Source: Ceratotherium simum simum
Lineage: Eukaryota > Chordata > Mammalia > Perissodactyla > Rhinocerotidae
Length of the DNA stretch: 64,000 nt
NCBI RefSeq assembly: GCF_000283155.1
Contig: NW_004454180.1
Span: 21,413,957-21,477,956, forward strand
Direction: 5' to 3'
This document shows positions 34,306-45,990 of the stretch, piece after piece; positions within the stretch are counted from its first letter, which is position 1; each line of letters starts with the position of its first letter. The position numbers and the translations under genes are program-made. A model generated the notes under the pieces. That model ran no database searches, had not been told where the DNA came from, and saw only the letters and a list, made by a program, of their open reading frames with translations.

Positions 34306-36010
34306 TGTTTGATCATGACCAGTGTTAGTACCATTATTTGTGTTCATTACACACCTGGTAGCTCTTGCTTTAACAGTGGCCTGTATATGTACCAGACCAT
34401 GGTGAAGTTTGATAGGTGTATATATCTACAATTTCATGAGCACAGGAGGGGTGAACATTCCTTTTGTGTTAGTGGAGGGAGCTAATGAGGGGGCAAATAC
34501 ACACACAAGACAGCACACTCAGGGCCAAAGAAAAAATACTATAAAAAATGGCTGCACCAAGTGCATTGCCTAAGAAGTTGTCTGACTTGGCTTCCTTCCC
34601 AAACCACACATGTCCTCAAAGTGTCTCCATTCAAAATGTATATATTCTGGAATGTTAACAGTTAATAATCCCTCTCCTCCTAGTAGGAAATAAGTTAATA
34701 GCCAACACAGATGCAGCTGGAATGAGAACTGAAATGGAGGGATGAAAGAATACAAATGTGTGACTTGTCTTGGAGGGAGCGTGAGGACAGAAGTTGGTGT
34801 TGACAGAATGTGGAATGATGTCCCCAATAAATACATTGCCGGGTTTGTAGTTTGCTATAGGTCTGCCATGCTAGAGTTTCACTTCTGTGGACTATGATAA
34901 GCATGTCTCAGATTTTCAGTCCTTGATTTGTACCAAGATATGCAATTAGTGTGCATTAGTATAATGGAGTGTGGGAGCACATTATTGAGAAACTATGTGG
35001 ACACACACACATGTACATGTGAACTCTCTGCTGTGGATTTACAAAGGAAAAATAAATATATATTCTTATCCACCTCACAGTTTTTCTTCTCCGTACTCTT
35101 CGATCCCACAGGATGTGACAAGTATCTGTGTGTCTATGTGTGTGAATATGTGGGTTTCAAAAAGAGTGAGGAGAATTTGCCAAGTTGAGGGTGGGAGACA
35201 GTGGGAGAGGTTGGCAGAGGACATAACCCCGAGAAAATCTTTGCACAGTTTAAGTTTGAGGTCCATCAAAGGGAGTAGATTTGATTGCCTGAAAGGTAGG
35301 AGAGCATAGATCTTATGAATTTAAGGATTACAGAGGTCTGTATGAGTGTATCTTTTTCAGGAAGTGAATTTGGGTGTTGGATGGATTCTATGGAGATGCA
35401 CAAGGTAGACCGGAGGTTGAAATTTCTACTAGTGGTGACATCTGAACCCTATTCAAACACTGTGCCCAGGAGCGGACAGGTCCTTCAATGAGGATGGCTG
35501 TATGTATGTCTATAAAAACTTGTTAATATACACTAGTGCCTTCAGAGTGGAGGTGAAGCTAAGTGAAAGGTAAGATTAAATACCCAGATAACTTAAGTAA
35601 AGGAAAAATAAGCAAAGTCAATATTTAGCATGTTCTGATCCATACACTGGTATCTGAATGTGCATGAGTATCCCACCCCAGAAGTACCCGCGGCTCTCAC
35701 TACCTAGCCACAGGCTACTTCTGTCTATGATCCTTCTTTTCAAAAGAAATTCTTGAAGAAAAGACAATGAAAGAGAGCAGTTCCCAGGAAAAAGAAAACC
35801 TCCGTCGCCACACACTTAATTAATTCCACATAAAAGGGAATAAACACCAGTTTCCGTGGAGACTGGTGAATTGAGCCCCTGCTATAAGAATCTCTCCTCC
35901 CATTTATTCTTTCCACAAGCAGACTAACAGTCAACAGAAAGGTCTCCTGTTGAAAACTCAGTCTTTGATCCGTATGTTCACATTCGTTATGTAACCCGGG
36001 AAAATTTATT
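34306..36010. other. Unassigned sequence
   Basis: Includes a 104-codon frame (34995-35309, plus) that overlaps frames in other phases and on the other strand and has no domain. I treat it as chance. No named repeat. Confidence 0.4.
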
Positions 36011-36012
36011 TT

Positions 36013-36140
36013 TTTAATTCAGATTTCTAGGTTCCATTTCCATGATTTTGGTTCAAGAAATACAGTTCAGTGTTTGGGAATCTGCATTTTTAGCAAACCT
36101 CTCAGGTGACGCTGATGGACAGACAGGCTTAGAAGTTACT
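36013..36140 (+). mobile_element. MER5-like hAT (Charlie) remnant
   Basis: 'cagtgtttgggaatctgcatttttagcaaacctctcaggtgacgctgatgga' follows the 3' half of the MER5A consensus (ATCTGTGTTTTAACAAGCCC, CAGGTGATTCTGATG). It is preceded by a degraded 'ttcagatttctaggttccatttcc'. A non-autonomous fossil without terminal repeats left. Confidence 0.55.
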
Positions 36141-37250
36141 GACTTAATATGTGGAATTCTAGAGAAAACAAAGATAAAATGTAGACTGTTCTAATTAATA
36201 GGCTGATTGGAGAGGAAGGAGAGAACAAAGCAAATCTTATTTGGAGGAGTCAAAGATAAAGGGAAACGGATATTTTTTTACAGTAGAATTGCACACAGAT
36301 TTTAAAATTTTGTTGGTTTTAGAAAAAATTATGGTTCAGCAGTTTGGATTATATTTCAGTTCATCCACATGCGCTCTGTATTCACTATTCCAATTTTTAT
36401 AAGTTACAGTTAAAAACATGACGATACGCAAAAGAATGATCAGATTAATTTTTGATGCATCTACATCGACTCTCCATTACAGTTTTGAATCCATTCCATC
36501 TCTGGTATTTTCCATCACAATCATGATGGAACCATAATTTGAAAGTATGTGTTTCTGAGGGTTTTACTGGGCCTGTTTTTGTTTGGTTTATTCAATTTAG
36601 GATTTACAGGTCTGTAAGTTCTGCTTTAGATAGTACTGAAACTACTGCTCACAAGACTATCCGATTTCACTCAATTGTTTCTTTAATTCATAGTCAACTC
36701 ACAATGTTGGTTCAAATGAACTGGAGAATAATGAATCCTCTCCTATTGATTCATCATTCTGGTAAACCTATCACAAGAGACAAAGAATAAAAGCCCCAGT
36801 ACTATGAGGCTCATGAAGGATAGCTTTCTCTACTCCTTTGTAATAGTTACTTCCTTCTGGTTTCTATAAAATAATGAATGTATCATCTTTTCATGAACAT
36901 CTTTGTATATGTATTAAAAGAAAAAATTAAATCTATAATGTATTCATAAAATCTCAGATGCAAGTTATATGTCTTTAAATGAAGCCACAGGTATAATAAA
37001 AATGTATCATTTTTAAAATTAAATTTTGTGTCATGTGTTTCTTTTTTGTTCTGCATTGAGGCTTTTTTCATCAGTTGATTAAAGCAGGATGAAAATAGGA
37101 TTAAAATTGTGTGTTAATGCTTGCTTAGCATCTTACAGTTGAGAAATGCTTTCATAGAAATGGATGTTTAAAAGTAAATAACTCTGCATAACCTATCCCC
37201 AGCTCCAAAATCAACTTGAATTAATTTAGCCTATTACTAAATAGTTAAAA
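36141..37250. other. Unassigned sequence
   Basis: No named repeat. The 83-codon frame at 36539-36790 (plus) shows no domain. Confidence 0.4.
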
Positions 37251-37254
37251 ATTA

Positions 37255-38055
37255 CAGGACACACCTCCAGAGCCAGGTAACTAAGGGGTGTCCCCTTGGC
37301 CACAGCTACAAACACTGGAGCACCGGTCGTAAAAACGGGAGCACCAGATGCATGTAAACGCTGCCCTCTGGGAGATGCTGGTGCTTTGAGCAGGGCGGAG
37401 GGAGAGAACAAAGCTGGCACCCCTGGCTGGAGCAAGGCAGAGGGACAGCAGGAAGACGGTGCCCGCCAGCAAGCAGGGCCCTACATGTGTGCCAAACCAG
37501 ATGCTTGCCCTTCAGGCCGAGGCTCCTAGACCAGCAAAGGAAACTCCTTCATATACAGTCTGGGCACCTCTCCAATGGCTGCCTCAGTGCGGAGCCTTGA
37601 GATAGGTGAGTCCACAGAAGAGCCCTTTAAGAGCTGTTTCTAGATTGAATACAGCCTTGTGGGTCTCCTGGGCATGAGCCCCATTGGTTTTCAAAGCTAG
37701 ATGTTTTGGGGGCTCCTCTCAGGTGCAGGCCTTAAAAGTTGGGATGCCTGATGTGGGGTTCAAACCATTCACTCCTCAGGGAGAAGCTCCAGGTTTTGAA
37801 TTCCCTTCCAACTGTTACTCACAGTGCCAGGGAGTGGGATGGTGGGGTTTATGGCCCCAGCCTTTCCTACCTGCTTAGATGCAGGCCTTCTCCCCTTTGC
37901 CCAATGCGTAGAAGTCAGTCAGCCAGTTTTTGGATTTTCTTCAGAGGAAGTTCTTCCATATATAGCTGCAGATTTGGTGTGACCCTAAGCAGAGGTGAGT
38001 TCAGGATCCTCCTATGGCGCCATCTCAAACTGGAAGTCCCCTCCCAAATTCTTAA
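37255..38055 (-). repeat. L1 5'-UTR fragment (antisense)
   Basis: GC-richer block. On the minus strand it begins near 38055 with ACTTCCAGTTTGAGATGGCG, then CATAGGAGGATCCTGAACTC. This parallels the L1 start at 63.5 kb (CAAGATGGCGGCGTAGG... CTGAACTCACC). It continues leftward through 'catcaggcatcccaacttttaaggcctg'-type and 'gagcccccaaaacatctagctttgaaaacc'-type segments. Paired short open frames in both strands here are shadows. The L1 5' UTR holds its internal RNA polymerase II promoter; the GATGGCG core is the usual YY1 site. Confidence 0.6.
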
Positions 38056-38059
38056 ACCC

Positions 38060-39018
38060 TGCCAACCACTAATCTATTCTTCATTTCTTTAATTTTGTCA
38101 TTTCAAGAATGTTATTTAAGTTGAATCCTACAGTATGTCACCTTTTGAGATCGACTTTTTCCACTAAGAATAATTCTCTGGGGATCTGCCCAGTCCTTGT
38201 GTTTATCAAGAGTTCATTCATTTTATTATAGAGTAGTATTCCCTGTGATGAGTATGCCAGAGTTTGTTTACCCGTTCACCCATTGCTGTAGACAAGATGG
38301 TTTCCAGTTTTGGGCTATTACGGATAAAGCTGCTGTAAACATTCATGTACAAGTTTTTGTGTGAACAAGTTTTTATTTCTCTAGGATAAATGCCCAAGAG
38401 TACAATTGCTGGGTCATATGGTAGGCACACATTTAGTTTTTAAGACACCTCTATACTCTTTTCCAGAGTGTCTGCGCCATTTAACATTCCCACCAGCAAG
38501 GCAGAAGTGATACAGTTTTACTGTATCATTGCCAGCATTTGGTTTTCTTACTATTTTTTAATTTTAGTCATTCTGATACAAGTGCAGTGATACCTTATTT
38601 TCATTTTAATTTATATTTCCCTAACAACAAACACTTTGGAGCATATCTTCTACTGGTTACTTGCCATCTGGATGTTCTCTTCTAGGAAATGTATTTTGCC
38701 AATTTTCTAATTACATTGTTTGTTTTTCTGCTGTTGAGTTTGGAGAATTCTTTATATATTCTAGATACCAGTGCTTCTTTAGACATGTAGTCTACAAATA
38801 TTTTCTCCCAGGGTTTAGCTTGTATTTTATCATCAACAGAGTATTTCAGGAGCAAAAGTTTTTCATTTTGGTGAAGTGCAATTTATATTTTTTCATTTTA
38901 TAGATCTTGCTGTTGGTGTCAAGTCTAGGAAAACTTTGCCTAGTCTGAGATCCCAAAGAATTTCTCTTATAGCTTTTTTTCTAAAAATTTTATTGTTTTA
39001 TAGTTTACATTAACGTGC
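38060..39018 (-). repeat. L1 LINE ORF2 3' portion (antisense)
   Basis: Reversed ORF2 with clear landmarks: 'aatctattcttcatttc', 'ctgggtcatatggtaggcac', 'cattcccaccagcaaggcag', 'tttatatattctagataccagtgc' and 'ggtgtcaagtctagg'. The minus-strand peptide at 38218-38430 includes MCLPYDPAIVLLG and REYYSIIK, typical of the ORF2 carboxy terminus. Stops and indels throughout. It abuts a 5'-UTR-like fragment on each side. Confidence 0.85.
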
Positions 39019-39029
39019 ATAATCTATAG

Positions 39030-39640
39030 CTTAATTGGGGCTGGCTGCCAGTTGGGGCTGGAAGTACAGGCTCCCCACACAGTCTCCATTGACACTGCAG
39101 ACAGGATGGAGCTTGTTACTAACGGACAAAACCTAAGTTCTGGCTCCCTACTTAGCCTTCTCTGACCACCTTAGTGGAGGAGGTTGAGGTTGCAATATCC
39201 AGATAAAACCCGGCAACTATGGAAGTCTCTGTTAGTCTTTGCTGACATGGGTGGGTTGGGGCCACAGTTTTTTTCTTTAGTGTTTGGCTAGATTAGAGCA
39301 GTTATTGTCTAAAACTACACTGCCTTTTTCCTGGTCCTTTGGCTAGGGTCAGGAAAGTTTTGTTGGGGCTTTTTTGACTGTGCCATTTGTTGTTTCCAGG
39401 TTACTGTCTTCTCCAGCAACAAGTCTGAGATATGTGAGGCAAAAAAGAACACGTAGAGAACTCACCAGTGGGTTGTTCCTTGGTTCCCAGTTCCCTAGCC
39501 AGTCTGTTTTCTTCTCTCCATGTTTCAGAGTCTATTTATGATTGGCTTATATATCATCCCAAGGGTTTTTAGTTGTATTTAGTGGGATGAATTGGGAAAA
39601 GCATATCTACTCTATGTTCTTGGAAGCAGAAGTGTATTTT
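39030..39640 (-). repeat. Second L1 5'-UTR-like fragment (antisense)
   Basis: On the minus strand it begins near 39640 with CACTTCTGCTTCCAAGAACA and runs through 'ccactaaatacaactaaaaaccc' into a GC-richer body. This is the start order I recall for older L1 5' UTRs. It is followed on that strand directly by the ORF2 3' portion (39018 down to 38060), so ORF1 and most of ORF2 would be deleted if it is one element. Confidence 0.45.
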
Positions 39641-39651
39641 ACATTTTAAAA

Positions 39652-40202
39652 TACAGCATATGATCCAGCTATCCCACTACTGGTATTTATGCAAAGAACT
39701 TGAAATCAACAATTCAAAGAGGCTTATGCACCCCTATGTTCACTGCAGCATTATTCACAATAGCCAAGACGTGGAAGCAAACCAAGTGCCGATCAACTCT
39801 TGAATGGATAAAGAAGACGTAGTATATATATGCAATGGAATACTACTCAGACATAAAAAAGACAAAATTGTCCCATTTGCAACAACATGGATGGACCTTG
39901 AGGGTGTGATGTTAAGCAAAATAAGCCATATAGAGAAAGACAAACACTGCATAATTTTACTCATATGTGGAACATAAACAGAAACATGGATAAAGAGAAC
40001 AGATTGGTGGCTACCGGAGGGGAAGGGGGTCGGGGGAGTGGTGGACGAAAGGGGTAAACACATATGTATGGTGATGGATAAAAATTAGACTATTGGTGGT
40101 GAGCATGATGCAGTCCATACAGAAACTGATAAATAATAATGTACACCTGAAATTACACAATGTTTTAAACCATTATGGCCTCAATAAAATAATTGAAAAA
40201 AA
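39652..40202 (+). repeat. L1 LINE 3' end with A-rich tail (sense)
   Basis: 5'-truncated L1: 'catatgatccagctatcccactactgg', 'gttcactgcagcattattcacaatagcc', 'atgcaatggaatactactcagac', 'gcaacaacatggatggaccttg', then the short 3' UTR 'gtacacctgaaattacacaatgtt' and CCTCAATAAAATAATTG followed by nine A. It is less diverged than the other L1 ORF2 pieces in the window. The conserved tail and its position mark the 3' terminus at 40202. Confidence 0.9.
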
Positions 40203-41635
40203 AATCTACTCAGTGATATCATACTACTAAAAATGTTTTAACTGATTTTCAGTATCTAATATAACAAAATATATTCAATAATTTTATGTTCCTCAAAAAT
40301 AGTGGTTTATTTTAATGTATTTAAAATAGTTAAATCAATACTCAATCTCATAGCAATTTTTAATGTTGAGAAATCTGTGAGTCAACGAAATGTTTTCATA
40401 AAACATGCTTATCTGTTCTTTGGTTGTCATTGCAAGAATAATAAACTATGTGCAACTACATGCTGACTTACACCAGTGTTTCATATACCAATTTTTGAAA
40501 TTTATTTTCAAAGTCATAGTTTAATCTGTACATAAGCCTCAACAAAGATATTAAATTATAATAATTTATTTCAGCATCATCATAAATCTACTTATTTAAT
40601 ATTATGGTTATTTTTCCTTCATTTCTAGCTTAATAATAAATTGACACATTTTTGAACTATATTCAATGCCTCTCGATAAGCTAATTTTCTATTATTTTTT
40701 TTGTACGAGGATCTTCAACTTACAAGCAAAGCTTTGCATTCTAATAGATGGATTTTATTTTAATTTCAGCTTAGTTCCAAGTACACGTTTTCAATCACTT
40801 CTAAGTCCATCATGAGGTCTTTAATAGTTCAATATATTTTGTAGAAATAACTACTGGCTTTTAAATCCAATTATACAAGACATGCAGTTTCTTTTACCCA
40901 TCTCTTAAATAGTATTTTGACCCATTACAAATGTTTCAAACATACATATTTTTTCTGTGTCTGATTGGGACCTCTTGCTTGACTTCTCTTCCAAGAAGCA
41001 GTTAATCTTTTTTGGTAATTCTGACTTGAATCAGAATCATAAAACAAACCAAGGAAGCTTCTCGGGATATATGGCAATCAGAAAGTTTCTTTAGAATTCA
41101 AGACTCTGTTATTCCTACTGATATGTATGGGGGAGAATACTACAATAATGAAGGAGAGAGTAGGAAGTCAGGCGTAAAACACATCCAGAGGGAATGAGGA
41201 AGAACTTTTTAAATAGTGCAATTGCAGTTACATACTATTTTTATTAATTCTGTGGAAAGAGAAGGAGATGTGGGGGAAAAAGAATATATGGAGAAAAAGG
41301 AGGAATAGATTCTGTGAATTGAAATATTTAATGCCATTAATGTCACTTACGTTTCCACGCATTTGTTGGAACTATTTTGATCATTAAATTAATGTGCTCT
41401 TTGTTTCACCAACTTCCACAGTGTATATAGCATAGTTGTTAGTCAAGATAATTCTATTTTTAGGAGTTTATTAATCTTTCTTCTTATGACCTTTCTGGTA
41501 AGAGAAACTTCTAAATATAGTCTTTTAGGTTGATGGAATTCTCAGTAACTAAATTTTGCTAGAAATTAAAATTTGTAAGAAAAATTTTCGTAAGATTCAA
41601 AGTCAAGATTGCACAAAAAGTGTAGCAAAATCCAA
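40203..41635. other. Unassigned AT-rich sequence
   Basis: No gene or named repeat. Mostly A/T-rich single-copy-like DNA. Confidence 0.4.
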
Positions 41636-41639
41636 AATA

Positions 41640-42190
41640 TACAAATAAATCTTAAAGCTAAACATTAAGAAAATGAACAATCCAATTCAAGGAAGAGCAA
41701 AAGATCTGAACAGGCTTCTCACCAAAGAAGATATGTAGATGACAAGTATATAAAAAGAATTTAAGCATCATTGGTCATTAGGGAATAGAAAATTAAAACA
41801 ACAATGAGATACCACTACACATGTAAGATTGGCTAAAATTTTTTAAAATATGACAATGTCAATTTTTGGTGAAGATATGCAGCAATAGGAATGCTCATTC
41901 AATACTGGTGGGAAAGCAAAATGGTACAGCCACATTGGAGGACAGTGTGCCAGTTTCTTACAAAGCTAAATATAGTCCTACAATAGTCTGACAGTCATGT
42001 CCCTAAGTATATACCCAACTTATTTGAAAACTATGTCCACACAAAAACATACACACGAATGTTTATAACAGTTTTATTCATAATCACCCAAACTGGAAGC
42101 AACCAAACATCTTTCAATAGATGAATGAATAAACAAATTGTAGCAAATCAAGAAAATGGAATATTAGTCAACAATAAAAAGTGAGTTATT
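41640..42190 (+). repeat. L1M LINE ORF2 3' portion, part 1
   Basis: 'ggaagagcaaaagatctgaacaggcttctc', 'ggtgaagatatgcagcaatagg', 'aatggtacagccacattggagga' and 'aatggaatattagtcaacaataaaaag' follow the end of L1 ORF2 in frame order, with stops. It is broken at 42190 by an ERE and resumes at 42395. Confidence 0.85.
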
Positions 42191-42387
42191 GGGGCTGGCC
42201 CCATGGCCTAGTGATTAAAGTTCTGTGTACTCTGCTTTGGTGGCCTGAGTTCACGGGTTTGGATCCCGGGCGTGGACCTACACCACTAGTCAGCCATGCT
42301 GTGGCGGCAACCCACATACAAAATAGAGGGAGATTGGCAGTGGATGTTAGCTCAGGGCAAATCTTCCTCAGCGGAAAAAAAAAAAAA
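42191..42387 (+). repeat. ERE SINE (sense) inside an L1
   Basis: Starts GGGGCTGGCCCCATGGCC, with B-box-like GGTTTGGATCC (42258-42268) and GATGTTAGCTCAGGGCAAATCTTCCTCAGC-type body; ends in about 14 A. A short duplication AGTTATT lies on both sides (42184-42190, 42388-42394). It splits the host L1 ORF2 tail and so dates after it. Confidence 0.92.
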
Positions 42388-42394
42388 AGTTATT

Positions 42395-44275
42395 AAATGA
42401 TGACAATATATAGATGAATCTTAAACGCATAATGCTAAGTGAAATAAGCCAGTCTGAAAAGGCTTGATAATGAATAATTCCTTTGCATGATATTCTGGAA
42501 AGACAAAGCTATAGAGACAGTAGAAATATCAGTGGTTGCCAGGAATTCAGGAGGAGAAGACAAGGGTTGAATAGGTGCAGCAGGGAGAGATTTTTAGGAT
42601 GATGAAACTATTCTGGATGATACTATAATTTTACATACAAGACACTATTCATTTGTCTAAACCTATTGAACTTTACAGGACAAAGAGTAAACCTTATTGT
42701 GTGCAAATTTCATAAAATAATTTAGGAGGTCATGGGAATCACAGAATGGAGGGCATAATATGAGAAAACAATCTAATTGTATTACAAATGTATGAAACAA
42801 TCTGAGGGAAAAGGTGTTGGTCTTAAAACTTGGGAAATGAATCAAATCTGAAAAACAAGAAAGTGAACATAAGCTGTACTCTAATTAATGAAATTGTTTC
42901 TTATGAGGGTATCGGTTAACAATTCTGATGCTGCTATACATGTATACTGGCATTAAACTATAATGGCAGATGAAGGGCCAATTTTCTAACTGTTGAGGTA
43001 AGAGTTTGCAGATAAACAAGCAAAACAATCTAGAATGGTCCATGTGGCAATGGATTAGAATCAGAGATCTCACTAAACTCGTGTTTAGATTAATATGTAT
43101 TCTGACAGTTGTATTTATAGATGTACCCAGGTTAGTACACATACAAAAATTTCTTTGTTTTTTCATCCAAAAAGACTTAAAAAAATGACGCCTCAGTAGC
43201 TCTGAGCACACCTAGCACCCAGATCTGAGTTTCTAATACCATTCTCCAATAAAATGAATTGAAGCTCCTTGGAGAAGTGGCTGATTCTAGGACCAGGGCA
43301 GAAAATATACAAGATGAACCTGCAGCATGTGTAGTACAGAAAGTAGGGATGTGCTCAAAACCAAAGAAAAACACAATGCAGGGGATATGAGTGGAATACC
43401 AGAACCAAATGAAAGAGCTCCCACTGGCCAAAGCAGGAATAATTTGAGCAACAAAATAAATGGAGTAGTACTGGATTATAACCAAAAGTATAAAATATGT
43501 ATTTATGAGTCTATGGTGATATAAAGAAATGAATTAATAAATAGACAATTAGAGAAGACACAAAATTTCCATTCAGAAGAATTCAAAATAATTTATGTAG
43601 ACACTTTTCCCATGAGGAGGCAGAGTATCACTCCCCACTCCTTGAGTGTGGACTGTGCATAGAGACTTCCAAAGAATACAGTATGGAAAAGGCGACAGAG
43701 GAAGAGTTAGTTTACAGTGGAGAAATCTGACAAACACTACCTCAGCCAGGCGACCAGGGGTAATATCAATATCAATTATTATTTATTCTTGGTACAGTGT
43801 GAAGAGAATGGTACGTCCGCTCTGTGGTCTTCCTACCCAAATTCTATAACCCCATTCCAATAATGAGTAAAACACCAGAAAAACCCTGATAGAGAGACAT
43901 TCTTCAAAATATCTGACCAGTATCCCTCAAAACTGTCAAGGTCACCAAAACCAAGGAAAGTCTGAGAAATTGACATAGCCAAGAGGAGTCCAAAGAGACA
44001 TGACAACTAGATGAAATGTGGTACCTTAATTGGGAAGCTGGAAGAGAAAAAGGACATTAGACAAAAGCTAAGGCAATCTGAATAATAATATATAGTAATA
44101 ATGTATCAATATTGGTTGGCTAATTGTAACAAAGTCACCACATTAGTGTAAGATAATAATAATAGGGGAAACTGGATGTGCGGTATTTGGGAACTCCCTT
44201 CACCATTTTCACAGTATCCCTGTTAATCTACATTTGTTCTAAAAAAGAGTTTAATTTCTAAAAAAGTATAACAAG
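42395..44275 (+). repeat. L1M LINE ORF2 end plus long 3' UTR, part 2
   Basis: Continues the same L1: 'cgcataatgctaagtgaaataagccagtctgaaaaggc', 'atcagtggttgccaggaattcaggagg', 'gatgaaactattctggatgatactataa'. From about 42680 the 3' UTR of an L1MC/MD/ME-like element follows, including 'gagggtatcggttaacaattctgatgctgctatac' and 'aactgtcaaggtcaccaaaaccaagg...gagacatgacaactagatgaaatgtgg', and ends near 44275. The total 3' UTR of roughly 1.5 kb is long but known for old L1M groups. Frames such as 43177-43485 (minus) are shadows. Confidence 0.75.
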
Positions 44276-44279
44276 AACT

Positions 44280-44644
44280 TCAAAACATTTGTACATTTCA
44301 ATTCTCTCTGATATCTTTTTCATGCAATCTCTCTCTTATGCGACATCATATTGGTCTCACTGGTATGAAGTTGATGAGCTTAACCCTGATACTAACCCCA
44401 ACCTCCTGACTTTCATGGGAGTGTCCAACCCTAACTCCTCCCCTTCCACTTTCAGGGCCTTCTGTGTCACTTTTGTTCTCCAAAATTCAAAATCAAATTT
44501 GGCTCCTCCTCTTCTGTTGCATCATTTCCCCTCCTTGGACCCTCCTTAAAGCTGCCCTCAGCCACTCACTCTGCCCTCATATTTCCCACTTGCCCTGGGG
44601 TGGAGGAATAGGAGAGAAGGAAGCAGAAACTACCCACGTGAGCA
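44280..44644. other. Unassigned C-rich sequence
   Basis: Pyrimidine-rich, relatively GC-rich DNA between the L1 end and the MITE. The two short plus-strand frames (86 and 66 codons) overlap in different phases and show no domain. Confidence 0.35.
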
Positions 44645-44861
44645 TACAGTCATGGACCTCATAGTGATGTTTTGGTCAACAAAAGACCGCATATACTACA
44701 GTGCTCCCATAAGATTGGCACCATGTGGCTTAGTGTGTAGCTTAGGTGTAGTATACCATCTAGCTTTATGTAAGTACACTCTATGATGTTTGCACAACAA
44801 AAAAATTGCTGAACAACGCATCTCAGAACATAGCCCAGTCCTTATGTGACACATGACTGTA
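44645..44861 (-). mobile_element. Tc1/mariner-like MITE (Tigger-type), copy 1
   Basis: Perfect 10-bp terminal inverted repeats TACAGTCATG (44645-44654) and CATGACTGTA (44852-44861), with TA at the edges as expected of mariner-group elements. Read on the minus strand it is the same element as at 55103-55302: shared 'aacatcatagagtgtacttaca' and 'tcttatggga' segments. Non-autonomous; no transposase. Confidence 0.8.
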
Positions 44862-44869
44862 TATAAAGG

Positions 44870-45263
44870 TGGTATAATTTGAATGCCAGTTAACTCTGCC
44901 CAAGAATTTTATAATGCAACAAGTGTCAATTATCTACTCTATAACCAGGCTCAAGAAACATTTTGTTTTGGTTTGTTTTCATTTCTTTTTCACATGGATA
45001 TGCTAGTTCTCCTTACTAGCTGAACAACTTGTCAATGTTCTTAACTAAATAGTTTCTCTCTTCCAATTATGGGGAAATAAAAGGATCCTTAGGTCTGATT
45101 TAGCCAGGCATCAATGGAAAGAACTATTAAACCTTTGGTCATTGACAAGTTTACTAACTATTCAATTTAATTGCACCATTTTAGTGCACATAGTGCTGCA
45201 CCCTCATATTACCCTTTAGAAGTGAAGGAGTTATTCTACCAGCTGCTGGAGTGCTACAGAGTG
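44870..45263. other. Unassigned sequence, possibly 5' part of an interrupted LTR
   Basis: No family named. The last part may be the left portion of the LTR that resumes at 45639 (see there). Confidence 0.3.
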
Positions 45264-45270
45264 ACAGCCT

Positions 45271-45632
45271 ATCTCAGTCTGTTTGGGCTGCTGTAACAAA
45301 ATTACCATAAACCGGGTGGCTTATAAACAACAAATCTTTATTTCTCACAGTTCTGGAGGCTGTGAAGTCCAAGACCATGGCACCAGCAGATTCAGTGTGG
45401 TGGCTGGTGAGAGCCCACTTCCCTGCTGATAGAGAGTGCTCTGTCCTCACAGGGTGGAGGGGACAAGTAGCTCTCTGGGGTGTCTTTCATAAAGGCACTA
45501 ATCCCAATCATGAAGATTCCATCCTCATGACCACATCACCTCCCAAATGCCGCACCTCCTAATGTCATCACCTTAGGGGTTAGGATTTCAACACATGAAT
45601 TTCGGAGGGACACAAACATTCAGACCATAGCA
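45271..45632 (-). repeat. ERVL-MaLR LTR (MST/MLT1-like), antisense, solo
   Basis: Reversed MaLR LTR: 'gtctgtttgggctgctgtaacaaaattaccataaaccgggtggcttataaacaac', 'tttctcacagttctggaggctg', 'ctctctggggtgtctttcataaaggcactaatccc', ends 'cacaaacattcagaccatagca'. A duplication ACAGCCT is present on each side (45264-45270, 45632-45638), longer than the usual 5 bp only because it overlaps the LTR terminal A. MaLR LTRs carry promoter and polyadenylation signals; none is shown to act here. Confidence 0.88.
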
Positions 45633-45638
45633 CAGCCT

Positions 45639-45990
45639 CATCTGCCGATTCTCTGGGGATTGCCTTCATCCAAAGAGAGCCACCATTCCTGGGGTCATGC
45701 CCCCTTCTCAAGGGTAGCCTGAAACCTGTGACTGGTTATTGTGAGACTATACAAACCTGGTCCCAGGTCCCAACATGGGACAGCTCTGAAGGGCCATTCT
45801 GGCTTCATAGTTCCTTGTGGGAATGGCAGAGGCCTTGTGTGACTTCATTGCAGTCTAGTTTCTCCCTCTACCCAATCTTATTTCCTCCCCTTTGCTCTCA
45901 AGAGCACACCCTCCTAACCTCACTGTACCCAAATCTCTATCTCAGAGTCTGCATACCGGGAAGCTCAACTTCCTGCAAATAGTGCTAGGT
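45639..45990 (+). repeat. Probable ERVL-type LTR 3' part, host of the MaLR insertion
   Basis: 'ctctggggattgccttcatccaaagagagc', 'cctgtgactggttattgtgagactatacaaacctggtcccaggtccc', 'ggaatggcagaggccttgtgtgacttcattgcagtctagtttctccctctacccaatc', 'ctctatctcagagtctgcataccgggaagctcaac' follow the order of a U3-R-U5 I recall from an ERVL-like family. The MaLR LTR sits directly before it and probably cut it in two. The name is uncertain. Confidence 0.45.

Noticed and set aside
37226..38092. Cluster of overlapping frames in both strands in a GC-richer block, at first suggestive of an exon or CpG island
   Set aside because: The block reads as a reversed L1 5' UTR, which explains both the base composition and the frames.
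38060..40202. Single twin-primed (5'-inverted) L1
   Set aside because: The inverted and sense segments cover overlapping parts of ORF2 and differ in preservation, which one twin-priming event would not give.
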